NCBI RefSeq assembly: GCF_001591505.1
Contig: NZ_BCVA01000018.1
Span: forward strand, 32,370-96,369
DNA length: 64,000 nt
Reading direction: 5' to 3'
Source of the DNA: Neobacillus niacini NBRC 15566
GTDB taxonomy: Bacteria; Bacillota; Bacilli; Bacillales; Cytobacillaceae
The position numbers and the translations under genes are program-made. Position 1 is the first letter of the stretch. Each line of letters starts with the position of its first letter. Under the pieces are notes generated by a model that was given only the letters and a program-made list of their open reading frames with translations, was not told the origin of the DNA and made no database searches. Below, piece after piece: positions 19,196 to 28,120 of the stretch.

Positions 19196-20638
19196 ATGAA
19201 AAAAAATATACTTCCACTGATTTTGTATTTTGGTGTAGTTCCACTCGTTCTTTCATTTATCACCATTTTTATTCAAGCAAATAACTTCTTGTTGACTACT
19301 ATTCTAACAGTGGTCATCGGTGGACTTACTGCTGGCGGTATCGCAAGTAGAACACTGCACAAAACAGATGATAAAAAAGGGCGGAGCCTTCTATTCTTGT
19401 TTCCGCTAGCTTATACTGCAGTACTCTGGGCCATTTTCATGCTTATAAACAGTGGGTTTTATGGAGCAGATTCATGGTTAGTTTATGGTATTTTTCATAT
19501 AGCTATGGCACCAATTTTTTTTATGACAATACTAATGGGCGAGGGAAGATTATTTCTATGGGCACCTTTAGCCTATGAATTAGCATTTGTATTTTCTATT
19601 TTCACATCATTTTTGGTAAAGAGGGCTCGCCCCGCTTTTAATAAGAAGCAGACATTGACTCTATTAACAGTTTTCGTCGTGGCGATGGGTACGGGGTCGG
19701 CTGTTCAGTGGCAAAGGAGTAAAACAGTTTTGCCGTCCTATGGTTTTGAGTATGGCGGAGGCTATTCTTCTACCGATTTAACTCCTTATGAAGTGACAAA
19801 TCCAGGAAATATCCTGCCTAAACTAGAATCTCCATCTACTTTTAAGATTAAAAAGCCTAGCGATATGCCTGTATTAGATGGTGCAGAAGCAGCATTTCCT
19901 GTCTATTCCGCATTTGCTAACAATGTCTACGAAAACATCAGTAATGTCACGAACGTATCAGAGATTGTCTCCTTCACAAATACCATTTATGCCTATGAGA
20001 GGCTATTGTCTGGTGTGGTGGACATATACTTTGGTGCAGAACCATCAAAAGAGCAGCAGGAAATGGCTAAAAGGCAAGGGAAGGAATTAGTCATGACGCC
20101 CATTGGCAAGGAGGCATTTGTCTTTTTTGTCAATCCGAAAAATAAAGTTGATAGTTTAGATGTCTCCGAGATCCAAAGCATTTATTCCGGAAAAATAAAA
20201 AGTTGGTTAGAACTTGGTGGAAAGAACGAGCGGATCATTGCTTTTCAAAGACCTGAAAATTCCGGAAGTCAAACGCTGCTCGAAAAGATTATGAGTGATA
20301 CGCCAATCATGGAACCTTTGAAGGAAGATGTTCCAGAAGGAATGGGAGGGATTATCGAACAGGTTGCTGATTACCGGAATTACGATAATTCAATCGGATT
20401 CTCTTTCCGCTTTTTTGCTACGGGCATGAGAGACCATGCAAATATTAAACTACTTGCAATAGATGGAGTCGAGCCAACACCTGAGAATATCGCAAGCGGA
20501 AAATATCCTTTCACTGCAAACCTTTATGCGATAACATTAAAGAATAACACCAAGCCGACCATTGGCCCCTTTTTGGAGTGGATGCAAGGTGCGCAAGGTC
20601 AAGAGATCATCGATAAAATTGGTTATATTAAAAACTGA
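19196..20638 (+). CDS. Multi-pass membrane protein with C-terminal PstS-like substrate-binding domain
   Basis: The first 170 residues contain five or six hydrophobic segments (about 5-27, 32-52, 65-85, 92-115, 120-142, 152-170). Residues about 200-480 resemble PstS phosphate-binding proteins: the LDGAEAAFPVYSAFAN opening, IYSGKIKSWLELGG, and FQRPENSGSQTLLEKIM, which in PstS contacts phosphate. Classical PstS is a soluble lipoprotein, so a multispan anchor is unusual. No pstCAB genes are nearby. It may be a sensor or scavenger rather than a transporter part. The ATG follows taggagggggc. The next gene begins 21 nt after its stop and is probably co-transcribed. Confidence 0.82.
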   Translation: MKKNILPLILYFGVVPLVLSFITIFIQANNFLLTTILTVVIGGLTAGGIASRTLHKTDDKKGRSLLFLFPLAYTAVLWAIFMLINSGFYGADSWLVYGIFHIAMAPIFFMTILMGEGRLFLWAPLAYELAFVFSIFTSFLVKRARPAFNKKQTLTLLTVFVVAMGTGSAVQWQRSKTVLPSYGFEYGGGYSSTDLTPYEVTNPGNILPKLESPSTFKIKKPSDMPVLDGAEAAFPVYSAFANNVYENISNVTNVSEIVSFTNTIYAYERLLSGVVDIYFGAEPSKEQQEMAKRQGKELVMTPIGKEAFVFFVNPKNKVDSLDVSEIQSIYSGKIKSWLELGGKNERIIAFQRPENSGSQTLLEKIMSDTPIMEPLKEDVPEGMGGIIEQVADYRNYDNSIGFSFRFFATGMRDHANIKLLAIDGVEPTPENIASGKYPFTANLYAITLKNNTKPTIGPFLEWMQGAQGQEIIDKIGYIKN

Positions 20639-20659
20639 AGGTTGAGGGTGGAATAAACG

Positions 20660-21652
20660 ATGAAAAAGGTAAGATGGGGAATTTTAAGTACGGCAAAAAT
20701 AGCGCAAAAATCATTAATCCCGGCGTTTGAACGAGCGCAAAATGCTGTTGTTGCAGGAATTGCCTCAGGCAGTGGTAAAGCGGAAGAAATAGCTGCTCAA
20801 TTTAATATCGAAAAGTCATACACCAGTTATGAAGATATGCTTCAAGATCCAGAGATAGATGCAGTCTATATCCCGCTGCCAAACCATCTACATAAAAAGT
20901 GGACGCTTGAAGCGGCCAATCACGGAAAGCACGTTTTATGTGAAAAACCAGCTTCCTTAACGGCTGACGAAACAAAAGAAATGGTGGAGTACTGCCGGGA
21001 GAAAAATGTTAAATTTATGGAAGCTTTTATGTACCAATTTCATCCCCAGCATGAACGGGTGAGAGAAATCATCAAAAGCGGAGAGATTGGTGAAGTGAAA
21101 TTCATGCGGGCCAGCTTTTCCTTTTCACTTGCCCAATGGGAAGGAAATATCAAAACGGATCCGGAAAAGGGTGGAGGAAGTCTTTATGATGTTGGCTGTT
21201 ACGCCATTCATGCCATTCGGAATATCACAGGTGCTGAGCCGGTAGAAGTCCACGTTCATGCCAATATGGATCCAGATTATCGAGTAGATACATCCGCTTT
21301 CGGCTATATGCAGATGGAAAATGGTGTTCATGCTCATTTTGATTGCAGCTTTGATATGGCATTTAGGGCAGAGTATGAGGTGATTGGAACTGCCGGTCAA
21401 ATAAAAGTTCCGAGAGCTTTCCGTCCAGATAATCATGAGGGAGAAGGACTTATTATCGTTCAAACCGAAACTGGAACAAGGGAAGAAAGAATCGTTGCTG
21501 ATATCTACCGAGAAGAAGTTGAGCATATCTCACAGGTGATTTTGGAGGATGGTGTACCTTCTTATACAGGGGAAAATGCCATCCAAAATATGCGTGTCAT
21601 TGAGGCATGTTATGAATCTATCCATTCAGGAAAAATTATTAAATTAGTATAA
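20660..21652 (+). CDS. Gfo/Idh/MocA family NAD(P)-dependent oxidoreductase
   Basis: This 330-residue dehydrogenase acts on sugars or cyclitols. It has an N-terminal Rossmann fold (RWGILSTAKIAQ), the conserved PLPNHLHKKW and the catalytic-lysine motif HVLCEKPAS, and a C-terminal alpha/beta domain with YDVGCYAIH. The ATG follows ggtgga. It is the second gene of a two-gene transcript with the PstS-like gene, an unexpected pairing that gives no clue to the substrate. A terminator follows directly. Confidence 0.9.
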   Translation: MKKVRWGILSTAKIAQKSLIPAFERAQNAVVAGIASGSGKAEEIAAQFNIEKSYTSYEDMLQDPEIDAVYIPLPNHLHKKWTLEAANHGKHVLCEKPASLTADETKEMVEYCREKNVKFMEAFMYQFHPQHERVREIIKSGEIGEVKFMRASFSFSLAQWEGNIKTDPEKGGGSLYDVGCYAIHAIRNITGAEPVEVHVHANMDPDYRVDTSAFGYMQMENGVHAHFDCSFDMAFRAEYEVIGTAGQIKVPRAFRPDNHEGEGLIIVQTETGTREERIVADIYREEVEHISQVILEDGVPSYTGENAIQNMRVIEACYESIHSGKIIKLV

Positions 21653-21654
21653 TA

Positions 21655-21705
21655 AAAAATCAGCAGAATCCCTTAGCAGTTCCAGGGAATATGCTGATTT
21701 TGTTT
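21655..21705 (+). terminator. Terminator after the Gfo/Idh/MocA gene
   Basis: aaaatcagca..atccct pairs with agggaat..tgctgatttt, followed by a T-rich tract. Confidence 0.85.
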
Positions 21706-21741
21706 TGTTTCTAGTATTAATTTCCAATATAAACATAGAGT

Positions 21742-21770
21742 TTTACCACTTTAGCGAGAAATAGTATGAT
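21742..21770 (+). promoter_or_regulatory. Sigma-A-like promoter of the deoxypentose-salvage operon
   Basis: tttacc (21742-21747) and tatgat (21765-21770) are 17 bp apart, about 50 bp before the ABC ATPase start. No SAM (S-box) riboswitch fits in the 167-nt intergenic space, unlike the mtnKA operon of Bacillus subtilis. Confidence 0.6.
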
Positions 21771-21819
21771 AGGGAGAGGCTGAATTTTCGAAAGATTTAA
21801 CGAAAGGGGGGGACTGAGC

Positions 21820-23322
21820 ATGACAACATTATTAGAAATGAAAAATATTTCGATTGAATTTCCGGGTGTAAAAGCGTTAAATGACGTATCCTTTTCGACA
21901 GAGACAGGTAGTACTCATGCTCTTATCGGTGCGAATGGGGCTGGTAAATCAACGTTAATGAAGGTTCTCTCAGGTGCCTATCATCATTATACTGGTGAAA
22001 TATATTTGGATGGAAAAAAGGTTACTATTCGCTCGCCTAAGGAGGCGCAAGAGCTTGGTATTCAAATTGTTTATCAAGAAGTCGACACAGCATTAATCCC
22101 GTATTTGTCGGTTGGCGAAAACATCATGCTAAATGAAACCGTAAATGATATGGGAAAAAAACAATTCGTTAGCTGGAAGCATATACACGAAAAGGCAACG
22201 GACATATTAGAAAGCATTCATGTAAAGATTTCATCAAAGACATTAGTAAGTGAACTAACGTTAGCTGAAAAGCAAATGGTCATTATCGCACGATCATTGG
22301 TTAAGCAATGTAAATTTCTCATTTTGGATGAGCCGACAGCACCATTAAGTCACTCAGAAACCAAGGAACTGTTCAGGATTGTCAGAGATTTAAAAAGCAG
22401 AAATGTCGGAATTATTTTTATTTCACATCGTCTTCCAGAGTTATTTGAGGTTTGCGCCGATATCACGGTAATGAAAAATGGTGAATTCGTTTGTAAAGAG
22501 AAGATTGCTGAAACCTCCCAAAACAGAGTTGTAGAGTATATGCTCGGGGAAAAACTAGAAGAACAATTCCCAAAATACCATGGGGAAATCGGAGATCATA
22601 TCTTAGAGGTAAACGGACTTTATGATACAGGGATGATTAAGGATTTTACTATGCATGTGAATGCAGGGGAAATTGTTGGAATTGCCGGATTGGTAGGTGC
22701 AGGAAAATCGGAGCTTTGTAAGGCATTATTCGGTGCTTCGAAAGTTACTGCAGGTGAAATAAAAATAAAAGGTACAACGGCGAAAATAAAGGATCCCAGT
22801 CAAGCGGTTAAAAAAGGTTTGGCACTGGTACCAGAGGAGAGAAGAAAGGAAGGTATTCTGGTACAGGAGAGTGTCGCGGCCAATCTTACTGCTGCAAGCT
22901 TAGGAAAGTTTGCAAAAGTTTTGAGCTTCCTAGACTTCAAGAGAGAAAAGGAAGTTTCAAGTCAGATGATTGGCAGTCTGGGGATCAAAACACCTTCTCA
23001 AGAAACGAGGGTACAAAATCTATCTGGCGGCAATCAACAAAAAGTAGCGATTGGTAAATGGCTGATTGCCGATGCAGAAGTTTATATTTTTGACGAACCA
23101 ACCAAGGGTGTTGATGTTGGTGCGAAAAAAGATATATTTGAACTCATTTCACAGTTAGCGAAACGCGGCAAATCGATCATTTACGCATCGTGTGAATTCT
23201 CAGAAATTTTAGGAATTACTGACCGTGTATATGTGGTTTATGATGGACAAGTGGCTAAAGAGCTGGATACCAAATCAACAAATGAAGAAGAATTATTATT
23301 TTATTCAACAGGGGGTAAATAG
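21820..23322 (+). CDS. Sugar ABC transporter ATP-binding protein, RbsA type
   Basis: This 500-residue double ATPase is of the RbsA/MglA class. Domain 1 has Walker A GANGAGKST, the degenerate signature LTLAEKQMVIIARSL and Walker B FLILDEPTAPLSH. Domain 2 has P-loop [24 protein letters not shown] and IFDEPTKGVDVG. The ATG follows gaaaggggggg. Together with the permease and the kinase/isomerase genes it probably imports a pentose such as 5-deoxyribose or 5-methylthioribose. No substrate-binding protein is encoded in the cluster, so one must come from elsewhere. Confidence 0.92.
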   Translation: MTTLLEMKNISIEFPGVKALNDVSFSTETGSTHALIGANGAGKSTLMKVLSGAYHHYTGEIYLDGKKVTIRSPKEAQELGIQIVYQEVDTALIPYLSVGENIMLNETVNDMGKKQFVSWKHIHEKATDILESIHVKISSKTLVSELTLAEKQMVIIARSLVKQCKFLILDEPTAPLSHSETKELFRIVRDLKSRNVGIIFISHRLPELFEVCADITVMKNGEFVCKEKIAETSQNRVVEYMLGEKLEEQFPKYHGEIGDHILEVNGLYDTGMIKDFTMHVNAGEIVGIAGLVGAGKSELCKALFGASKVTAGEIKIKGTTAKIKDPSQAVKKGLALVPEERRKEGILVQESVAANLTAASLGKFAKVLSFLDFKREKEVSSQMIGSLGIKTPSQETRVQNLSGGNQQKVAIGKWLIADAEVYIFDEPTKGVDVGAKKDIFELISQLAKRGKSIIYASCEFSEILGITDRVYVVYDGQVAKELDTKSTNEEELLFYSTGGK

Positions 23323-23323
23323 A

Positions 23324-24328
23324 GTGAGCACTGCGAACCCAGAAGTTCAGCAAAAAAAGCCCTCAAAAAAGGGATTTGAATTATTTGATTTTTTATACAA
23401 ATACGGTACGATAATAACAATCTTAGCGCTAATTGTCATTTTTTCGATTACGAGTCCTGCTTTTTTGGATGGCGGGAACATTGTTAATATTCTAAGGTCC
23501 ATATCGATCGTCACGATCATTGCAATCGGGATTACCATATCCTTATCGGTGGACGGCTTTGATTTATCCGTTGGTTCAACCGTCTCATTAACCAATGCAG
23601 TCGTCATTTCCATGTTTGTATGGTTTTCGCAAAACATCTTCGTGGCACTATTAGCAGCGATTGGGGCTGCACTTGTTGTAGGTGCGTTTAACTCTTTTAT
23701 GATTGTGAAAGTTAGAATTCCTGATATGCTAATGACTTTGGCAACAATGTTTATCATACAAGGGATTGCTTTAACTTATACAAAAGGGGCTACGGTTTCC
23801 CAAAATATGATTATGCCGGATGGATCATTCTCTACAGGTACAATTCCGGAAGTCTTTTCAAAAATAGGGCAAGTCCCTTGGATTATTATTATCATGATTG
23901 CGGCGGTTCTGCTCGTGCATATTTTCCTGAATTATACGAAACATGGACGTTATATGTACGTGATTGGCGGAAACAAAGAAGCAGCAAGATTATCTGGTAT
24001 TCCCGTTAATAAATATAAAATAGCTGCCTATCTTATGTCGGCAACATTTGCGGCCATAGGTGGAATTGTCCTAGCTTCACGAGTTATGACAGCGGAAATT
24101 AATTCCGGTGCACCTTATTTAATGGACGCAGTAGCTGCTGCGTTTATTGGGTCATCAGTATTAGGTGCCGGCAAACCAAATGCCTTTGGTACCTTCGTTG
24201 GAGCGGTGTTAATTGGAATTCTTCAAAATGGTCTCGTCATGATGTCTGTTCCTTATTACGCAATGGATATTGTGAAGGGAACGGTGCTGGCTCTCGCACT
24301 TGCGTTAACTTACTATAAAAAGAAATAA
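23324..24328 (+). CDS. Sugar ABC transporter permease, RbsC type
   Basis: This BPD_transp_2 permease has about eight to ten membrane segments. Motifs include SVDGFDLSVGSTVSL, VGAFNSFMIVKVRIP, GGNKEAARLSGI and AAAFIGSSVLGAGKP. The frame runs back to 23225 inside the ATPase gene, but GTG 23324 follows aggggg by 8 nt and lies one nucleotide after the ATPase stop, giving 334 residues. Translational coupling with the ATPase is likely. Confidence 0.9.
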   Translation: MSTANPEVQQKKPSKKGFELFDFLYKYGTIITILALIVIFSITSPAFLDGGNIVNILRSISIVTIIAIGITISLSVDGFDLSVGSTVSLTNAVVISMFVWFSQNIFVALLAAIGAALVVGAFNSFMIVKVRIPDMLMTLATMFIIQGIALTYTKGATVSQNMIMPDGSFSTGTIPEVFSKIGQVPWIIIIMIAAVLLVHIFLNYTKHGRYMYVIGGNKEAARLSGIPVNKYKIAAYLMSATFAAIGGIVLASRVMTAEINSGAPYLMDAVAAAFIGSSVLGAGKPNAFGTFVGAVLIGILQNGLVMMSVPYYAMDIVKGTVLALALALTYYKKK

Positions 24329-24343
24329 TTGGAGGGGTTCAGT

Positions 24344-25576
24344 ATGAAAGATTTTACAGTTGAATATTTCACGATGACGGAAGCAGACGCGATTGAATAT
24401 GCAAAAGCAATCAATCTTTTTCCAAAAGAAGCAGAATTGACCTGTAAAGAAATTGGCGATGGTAACTTAAACTATGTTTTTAAAATAGTAGATGGTAAAA
24501 ACAATCAATCTATCATTATTAAACAAGCAGGACCGGTGGCACGAATCTCGGATGAATTCAAACTCTCACCAGACCGGAACCGGATTGAATATGAAATACT
24601 TGGACTCCAATACAAACTAGCACCAGGATTTGTACCAAAGGTATACAAATATGATCCAATTATGAACTGCACGGTGATGGATGATTTATCCGATCATGAG
24701 ATTATGAGAACGGCTTTATTAAAGCATAAGAAGTTTCCGCTTTTTGCTGACCATATTTCTACTTTTCTAGTGAATACTTTATTACTCACATCGGATGTGG
24801 TGGTAGAACATAAGGAAAAGAAGGAACTCGTGAAGCAATTCATTAACCCAGAGCTTTGTGAAATAACAGAAGATTTGGTTTACACAGAACCTTTTTATAA
24901 CTGCCCTCGTAATGAGGTGTTTGAGGGTTCAATGGAATTTGTAAAAGAGAACATTTGGAATGATAAAAAATTAGTACTGGAAAGCGCGAAATTAAAATTT
25001 GAGTTTTTGACAAATGCTCAATCGCTGCTTCATGGTGATCTCCATACTGGATCTATTTTTATAAAAGAAGATTCTACCAAGGTCATTGACCCTGAATTCG
25101 CGTTTTATGGACCTGCCGGCTATGATATTGGGAATGTGATTGCCAATCTTATTTTTGCTTATGCAAACGGGAAGTTTACGATTGAAGACGAGGAAACAAG
25201 AGATGATTATTTAAATCATCTTGTCACTACGATTAAGGATGTTGTAAATTTATTTACAGATAAATTCAACAAAGCTTGGGACGAAAATGCAAAAGACCGG
25301 GCAGCAAGCTATGAAGGATTTAAGGAATATTATTTGGATAGTATTTTAAGAGATACTGCAGCTGTGGCGGGACTCGAACTACTACGAAGAATTATCGGGC
25401 TTGCGAAGGTGAAGGATATCACTTCCATTGAGGATCGTGAAGCTAGGATCCGGGCAGAGAAAATTTGTTTAACCGCTGGAAAGACATTCATATTAAATCG
25501 CGAAACGATTAAAACTGGGGCAGATTTTATCAATGTGATTCAAACTGCTGAACTTACATCTGTGAAAGGGGCTTAA
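24344..25576 (+). CDS. mtnK: S-methyl-5-thioribose kinase family (MtnK / 5-deoxyribose kinase DrdK)
   Basis: This 410-residue kinase has a choline-kinase-like fold and phosphorylates C1 of 5-methylthioribose or 5-deoxyribose. Key motifs are GDGNLNYVF (about residues 38-46), HGDLHTGS (230-237, catalytic Asp) and DPEFAFYGP (249-257, metal Asp). ATG 24344 follows ggaggggttcagt; the TTG at 24329 is part of the Shine-Dalgarno region. It lies in an operon after a sugar importer and before the isomerase. MTR and 5-deoxyribose kinases are not separable by eye; the operon context favours deoxyribose or dual use. Confidence 0.88.
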   Translation: MKDFTVEYFTMTEADAIEYAKAINLFPKEAELTCKEIGDGNLNYVFKIVDGKNNQSIIIKQAGPVARISDEFKLSPDRNRIEYEILGLQYKLAPGFVPKVYKYDPIMNCTVMDDLSDHEIMRTALLKHKKFPLFADHISTFLVNTLLLTSDVVVEHKEKKELVKQFINPELCEITEDLVYTEPFYNCPRNEVFEGSMEFVKENIWNDKKLVLESAKLKFEFLTNAQSLLHGDLHTGSIFIKEDSTKVIDPEFAFYGPAGYDIGNVIANLIFAYANGKFTIEDEETRDDYLNHLVTTIKDVVNLFTDKFNKAWDENAKDRAASYEGFKEYYLDSILRDTAAVAGLELLRRIIGLAKVKDITSIEDREARIRAEKICLTAGKTFILNRETIKTGADFINVIQTAELTSVKGA

Positions 25577-25580
25577 ATCT

Positions 25581-26645
25581 ATGCAAAATCCAGTTACCGT
25601 CATACAATCGGTAAGACTAGATGATGAGAATGATACATTAGTATTATTAGATCAAACCGTTTTACCAAACGAAACGAACTTCCTAGAATTAAAGGAAATG
25701 GAAGATATATGGGATGCAATTTATCAGTTAAAGGTCCGTGGGGCACCTGCTATCGGAATTGCTGCTGCATATGGAGCCTATTTAGGAGCGAAGAAGTCGA
25801 CAGCAGAAACCTATGAAGCTCTTTTTGCAGACTTTACGAAGGTGAAGGATTACTTAGCTACTTCACGGCCAACAGCTGTTAACCTGTTCTGGGCATTAAA
25901 TCGGATGGAAGATCGGTTTAAGCAGGAAGCAGGGAAAAGTGTGGCAGAAGTGAAGGCGGCACTGAAAGAGGAATCTGAAAACATTCGTGCAGAGGATGAA
26001 AAAATCTGTGAAGCGATTGGAGAGCATGCGTTGTCCTTGTTGGAGCCTGGCTGGGGATTACTCACGCATTGTAATGCTGGAACCATCGCAACAGCCAAAT
26101 ATGGTACAGCATTAGCTCCAATGTATTTAGGGCAGGAAAGAGGCTATAACTTCAAAGTCTACGCAGATGAAACGAGACCATTACTCCAAGGAGCTCGCTT
26201 AACAGCATGGGAGCTGCAGCAAGCTGGAGTAGATGTGACGTTAATTTGTGATAACATGGCGTCGATCGTTATGAAGGAAGGCAAAATTCAGGCTGTTCTT
26301 GTTGGCTGTGACCGTGTAGCTGTAAATGGTGATGCGGCAAATAAAATTGGCACATCTGGTGTTGCGATACTTGCAAAACACTACAATATTCCATTTTATG
26401 TTTGTGCACCGTTATCTACGATTGATTTAGAGTGTCAAACAGGAGACGATATTCACATCGAATTGCGCCCTTCTGAGGAAATTACAAGTAAATGGTATGA
26501 GAAACCGATGGCACCGGATGGGGTTCAAACCTATAATCCAGCCTTTGATGTAACTGACCATTCGCTAATCACTGGGATTGTTACGGAAAATGGGATTGCT
26601 TATGCGCCATATACCGAAAGCCTTCCGAAAATGTTTAAAAAATAG
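25581..26645 (+). CDS. mtnA: S-methyl-5-thioribose-1-phosphate isomerase family (MtnA / DrdI)
   Basis: This aldose-ketose isomerase is of the eIF2B-alpha-like family, 354 residues. It converts 5-methylthioribose-1-P (or 5-deoxyribose-1-P) to the ribulose-1-P form. Substrate loop RGAPAIG is at 53-59, catalytic Cys164 in THCNAGT and Asp244 in [10 protein letters not shown]. It begins 4 nt after the mtnK stop. The rest of the methionine salvage pathway (mtnW, mtnX, mtnB, mtnD) is absent here, so the product probably goes to the class II aldolase at 27356. Confidence 0.92.
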   Translation: MQNPVTVIQSVRLDDENDTLVLLDQTVLPNETNFLELKEMEDIWDAIYQLKVRGAPAIGIAAAYGAYLGAKKSTAETYEALFADFTKVKDYLATSRPTAVNLFWALNRMEDRFKQEAGKSVAEVKAALKEESENIRAEDEKICEAIGEHALSLLEPGWGLLTHCNAGTIATAKYGTALAPMYLGQERGYNFKVYADETRPLLQGARLTAWELQQAGVDVTLICDNMASIVMKEGKIQAVLVGCDRVAVNGDAANKIGTSGVAILAKHYNIPFYVCAPLSTIDLECQTGDDIHIELRPSEEITSKWYEKPMAPDGVQTYNPAFDVTDHSLITGIVTENGIAYAPYTESLPKMFKK

Positions 26646-26653
26646 TGCTGGAA

Positions 26654-26684
26654 CAGCTGAGTCTTATTTGGACTCAGCTTTTTC
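26654..26684 (+). terminator. Terminator after mtnA
   Basis: gctgagtc pairs with gactcagc across ttatttg, followed by five T, a C and four more T. Confidence 0.92.
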
Positions 26685-26729
26685 TTTTGTTCATGTAGGT
26701 ATGGATATAGCCTGATGGCGCGGTATTCC

Positions 26730-27249
26730 TTATGAAGGACGAATCTCGATGGGCAATCTAAAGATTCGTCTTTCATAACGCCTATGAAGGACTAATCCTA
26801 ATGGGGAAGCTTCTGATTCGTCTTTCATCCTGGCTATAAAGGACAAATCTCCATGAGGAATCTTATGATTTGTCCTTCATCACGGCTATGAAGGACAAAT
26901 CTCCATGAGGAATCTTCTGATTAGTCCTTCATCCTGGCTATGAAGGACTAATCTCCATGAGGAATCTTCTGATTAGTCCTTCATCCTGCCTATGAAGGAC
27001 AAATCTCCATGGGGAAGCTTCTGATTTGTCTTTCATCATGGCTACAAAGGACAAATCTCCATAAGGAATCTTCTGATTAGTCCTTCATCCTGGCTATGAA
27101 GGACAAATCTCCATGAGGAATCTTATGATTAGTCTTTCATCCTGGCTATGAAGGACAAATCTCCATGAGGAATTTTCTGATTTGTTTTTCATCCTGGCTA
27201 TGAAGGACAAATCTCCATAAGGAATCTTAAGATTAGTCCTTCATAACGC
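26730..27249. repeat. Tandem hairpin array 1: ten 52-bp units
   Basis: Ten head-to-tail units begin at 26730, 26782, 26834, 26886, 26938, 26990, 27042, 27094, 27146 and 27198, exactly 52 bp apart with no insertion or deletion. Each unit has inverted arms, tgaaggacnaatc and gattngtccttca, around a loop like tccatgaggaatcttct. Units differ by scattered substitutions, and the variable arm base (a, t or g) matches its partner in five of the ten. 52 is not a multiple of 3 and no reading frame runs through. It lies between mtnA and the aldolase gene. Confidence 0.95.
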
Positions 27250-27355
27250 CTATAAACTAAAGTTAAACAACAAATTGACAGAACATCCATAAAATAAGAT
27301 TATTGGTATGGATAAAAAATAAGTAGATCTGGTTGCAAAAAAGGAGCCTTAACTT

Positions 27356-28075
27356 ATGCAGGATAACAAAAAGTACGATTCTGATCATCAAGCAAAAGAA
27401 ATGATCTGTGAAATCGGAAGACGGGTTTATAATCGAAATTATGTAGCAGCAAATGACGGAAATATCTCCGTAAAAGTGGGTCCTAATGAAATTTGGACAA
27501 CACCAACTGGAGTAAGCAAAGGCTATATGACTCCTGACATGATGGTGAAAATGGACCTTTCAGGTAAAGTCCTTGCCGGAGATTTAAAACCTTCATCCGA
27601 AGTCAAAATGCACCTAAGAGTTTACAATGAAAACCCAGAAGTCAATGCAGTCGTTCATGCGCATCCTCCGATTGCAACATCCTTTGCAATAGCTGGAACT
27701 CCCCTTGATAAACCAGTTTTACCAGAGGCTATTGTGTTGTTAGGGAATGTACCTGTTGCCCCGTATGCTTTACCGGGAACACAAGAAGTGCCGGATTCCA
27801 TTGCTCCTTATTGCAACACACACAATGCTGTCCTTTTGGCCAACCATGGGGCACTTACATGGGGAAGAGACCTGATGGAAGCTTACTTCCGAATGGAATC
27901 TCTTGAGCATTATGCGAACATTCTTATGCACTCTACCTATATTTTAAAAAAGGCAAATGAATTAAATAACGCGCAAATTGCTGACTTGATAAAGATACGA
28001 GAATCGATGGGGATAAAAGCTGGCGGCGTACCGATAAGTGAAGAGGATAGGAAAGCTGAAGAAGAGAATAAATAA
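27356..28075 (+). CDS. Class II aldolase/adducin family protein (5-deoxyribulose-1-phosphate aldolase candidate)
   Basis: This 239-residue zinc-dependent class II aldolase is related to L-fuculose-phosphate aldolase. Catalytic Glu82 lies in KPSSEVKMH; zinc ligands are His101 and His103 in VVHAHPP and His164 in ANHGALTWG. Cleavage of 5-deoxyribulose-1-P to DHAP and acetaldehyde (DrdA), or of 5-methylthioribulose-1-P in the DHAP shunt (Ald2), would complete the route started by MtnK and MtnA. It is separated from mtnA by the hairpin array. The ATG follows aaggagcc by 8 nt. The alternative is a generic sugar-phosphate aldolase. Confidence 0.85.
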   Translation: MQDNKKYDSDHQAKEMICEIGRRVYNRNYVAANDGNISVKVGPNEIWTTPTGVSKGYMTPDMMVKMDLSGKVLAGDLKPSSEVKMHLRVYNENPEVNAVVHAHPPIATSFAIAGTPLDKPVLPEAIVLLGNVPVAPYALPGTQEVPDSIAPYCNTHNAVLLANHGALTWGRDLMEAYFRMESLEHYANILMHSTYILKKANELNNAQIADLIKIRESMGIKAGGVPISEEDRKAEEENK

Positions 28076-28078
28076 GAA

Positions 28079-28120
28079 AAAGAAGCAGCGTAAAACGATA
28101 TGTCTTATGCTGCTTTCACT
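28079..28120. terminator. Bidirectional terminator between aldolase and MBL genes
   Basis: gaagcagc pairs with gctgctttc across about 19 nt, with A-rich left and T-rich right flanks. It serves the convergent genes. Confidence 0.7.

Noticed and set aside
21653..21819. SAM (S-box) riboswitch upstream of the mtnK-containing operon
   Set aside because: The space holds a terminator and a promoter and no S-box core pattern was seen.
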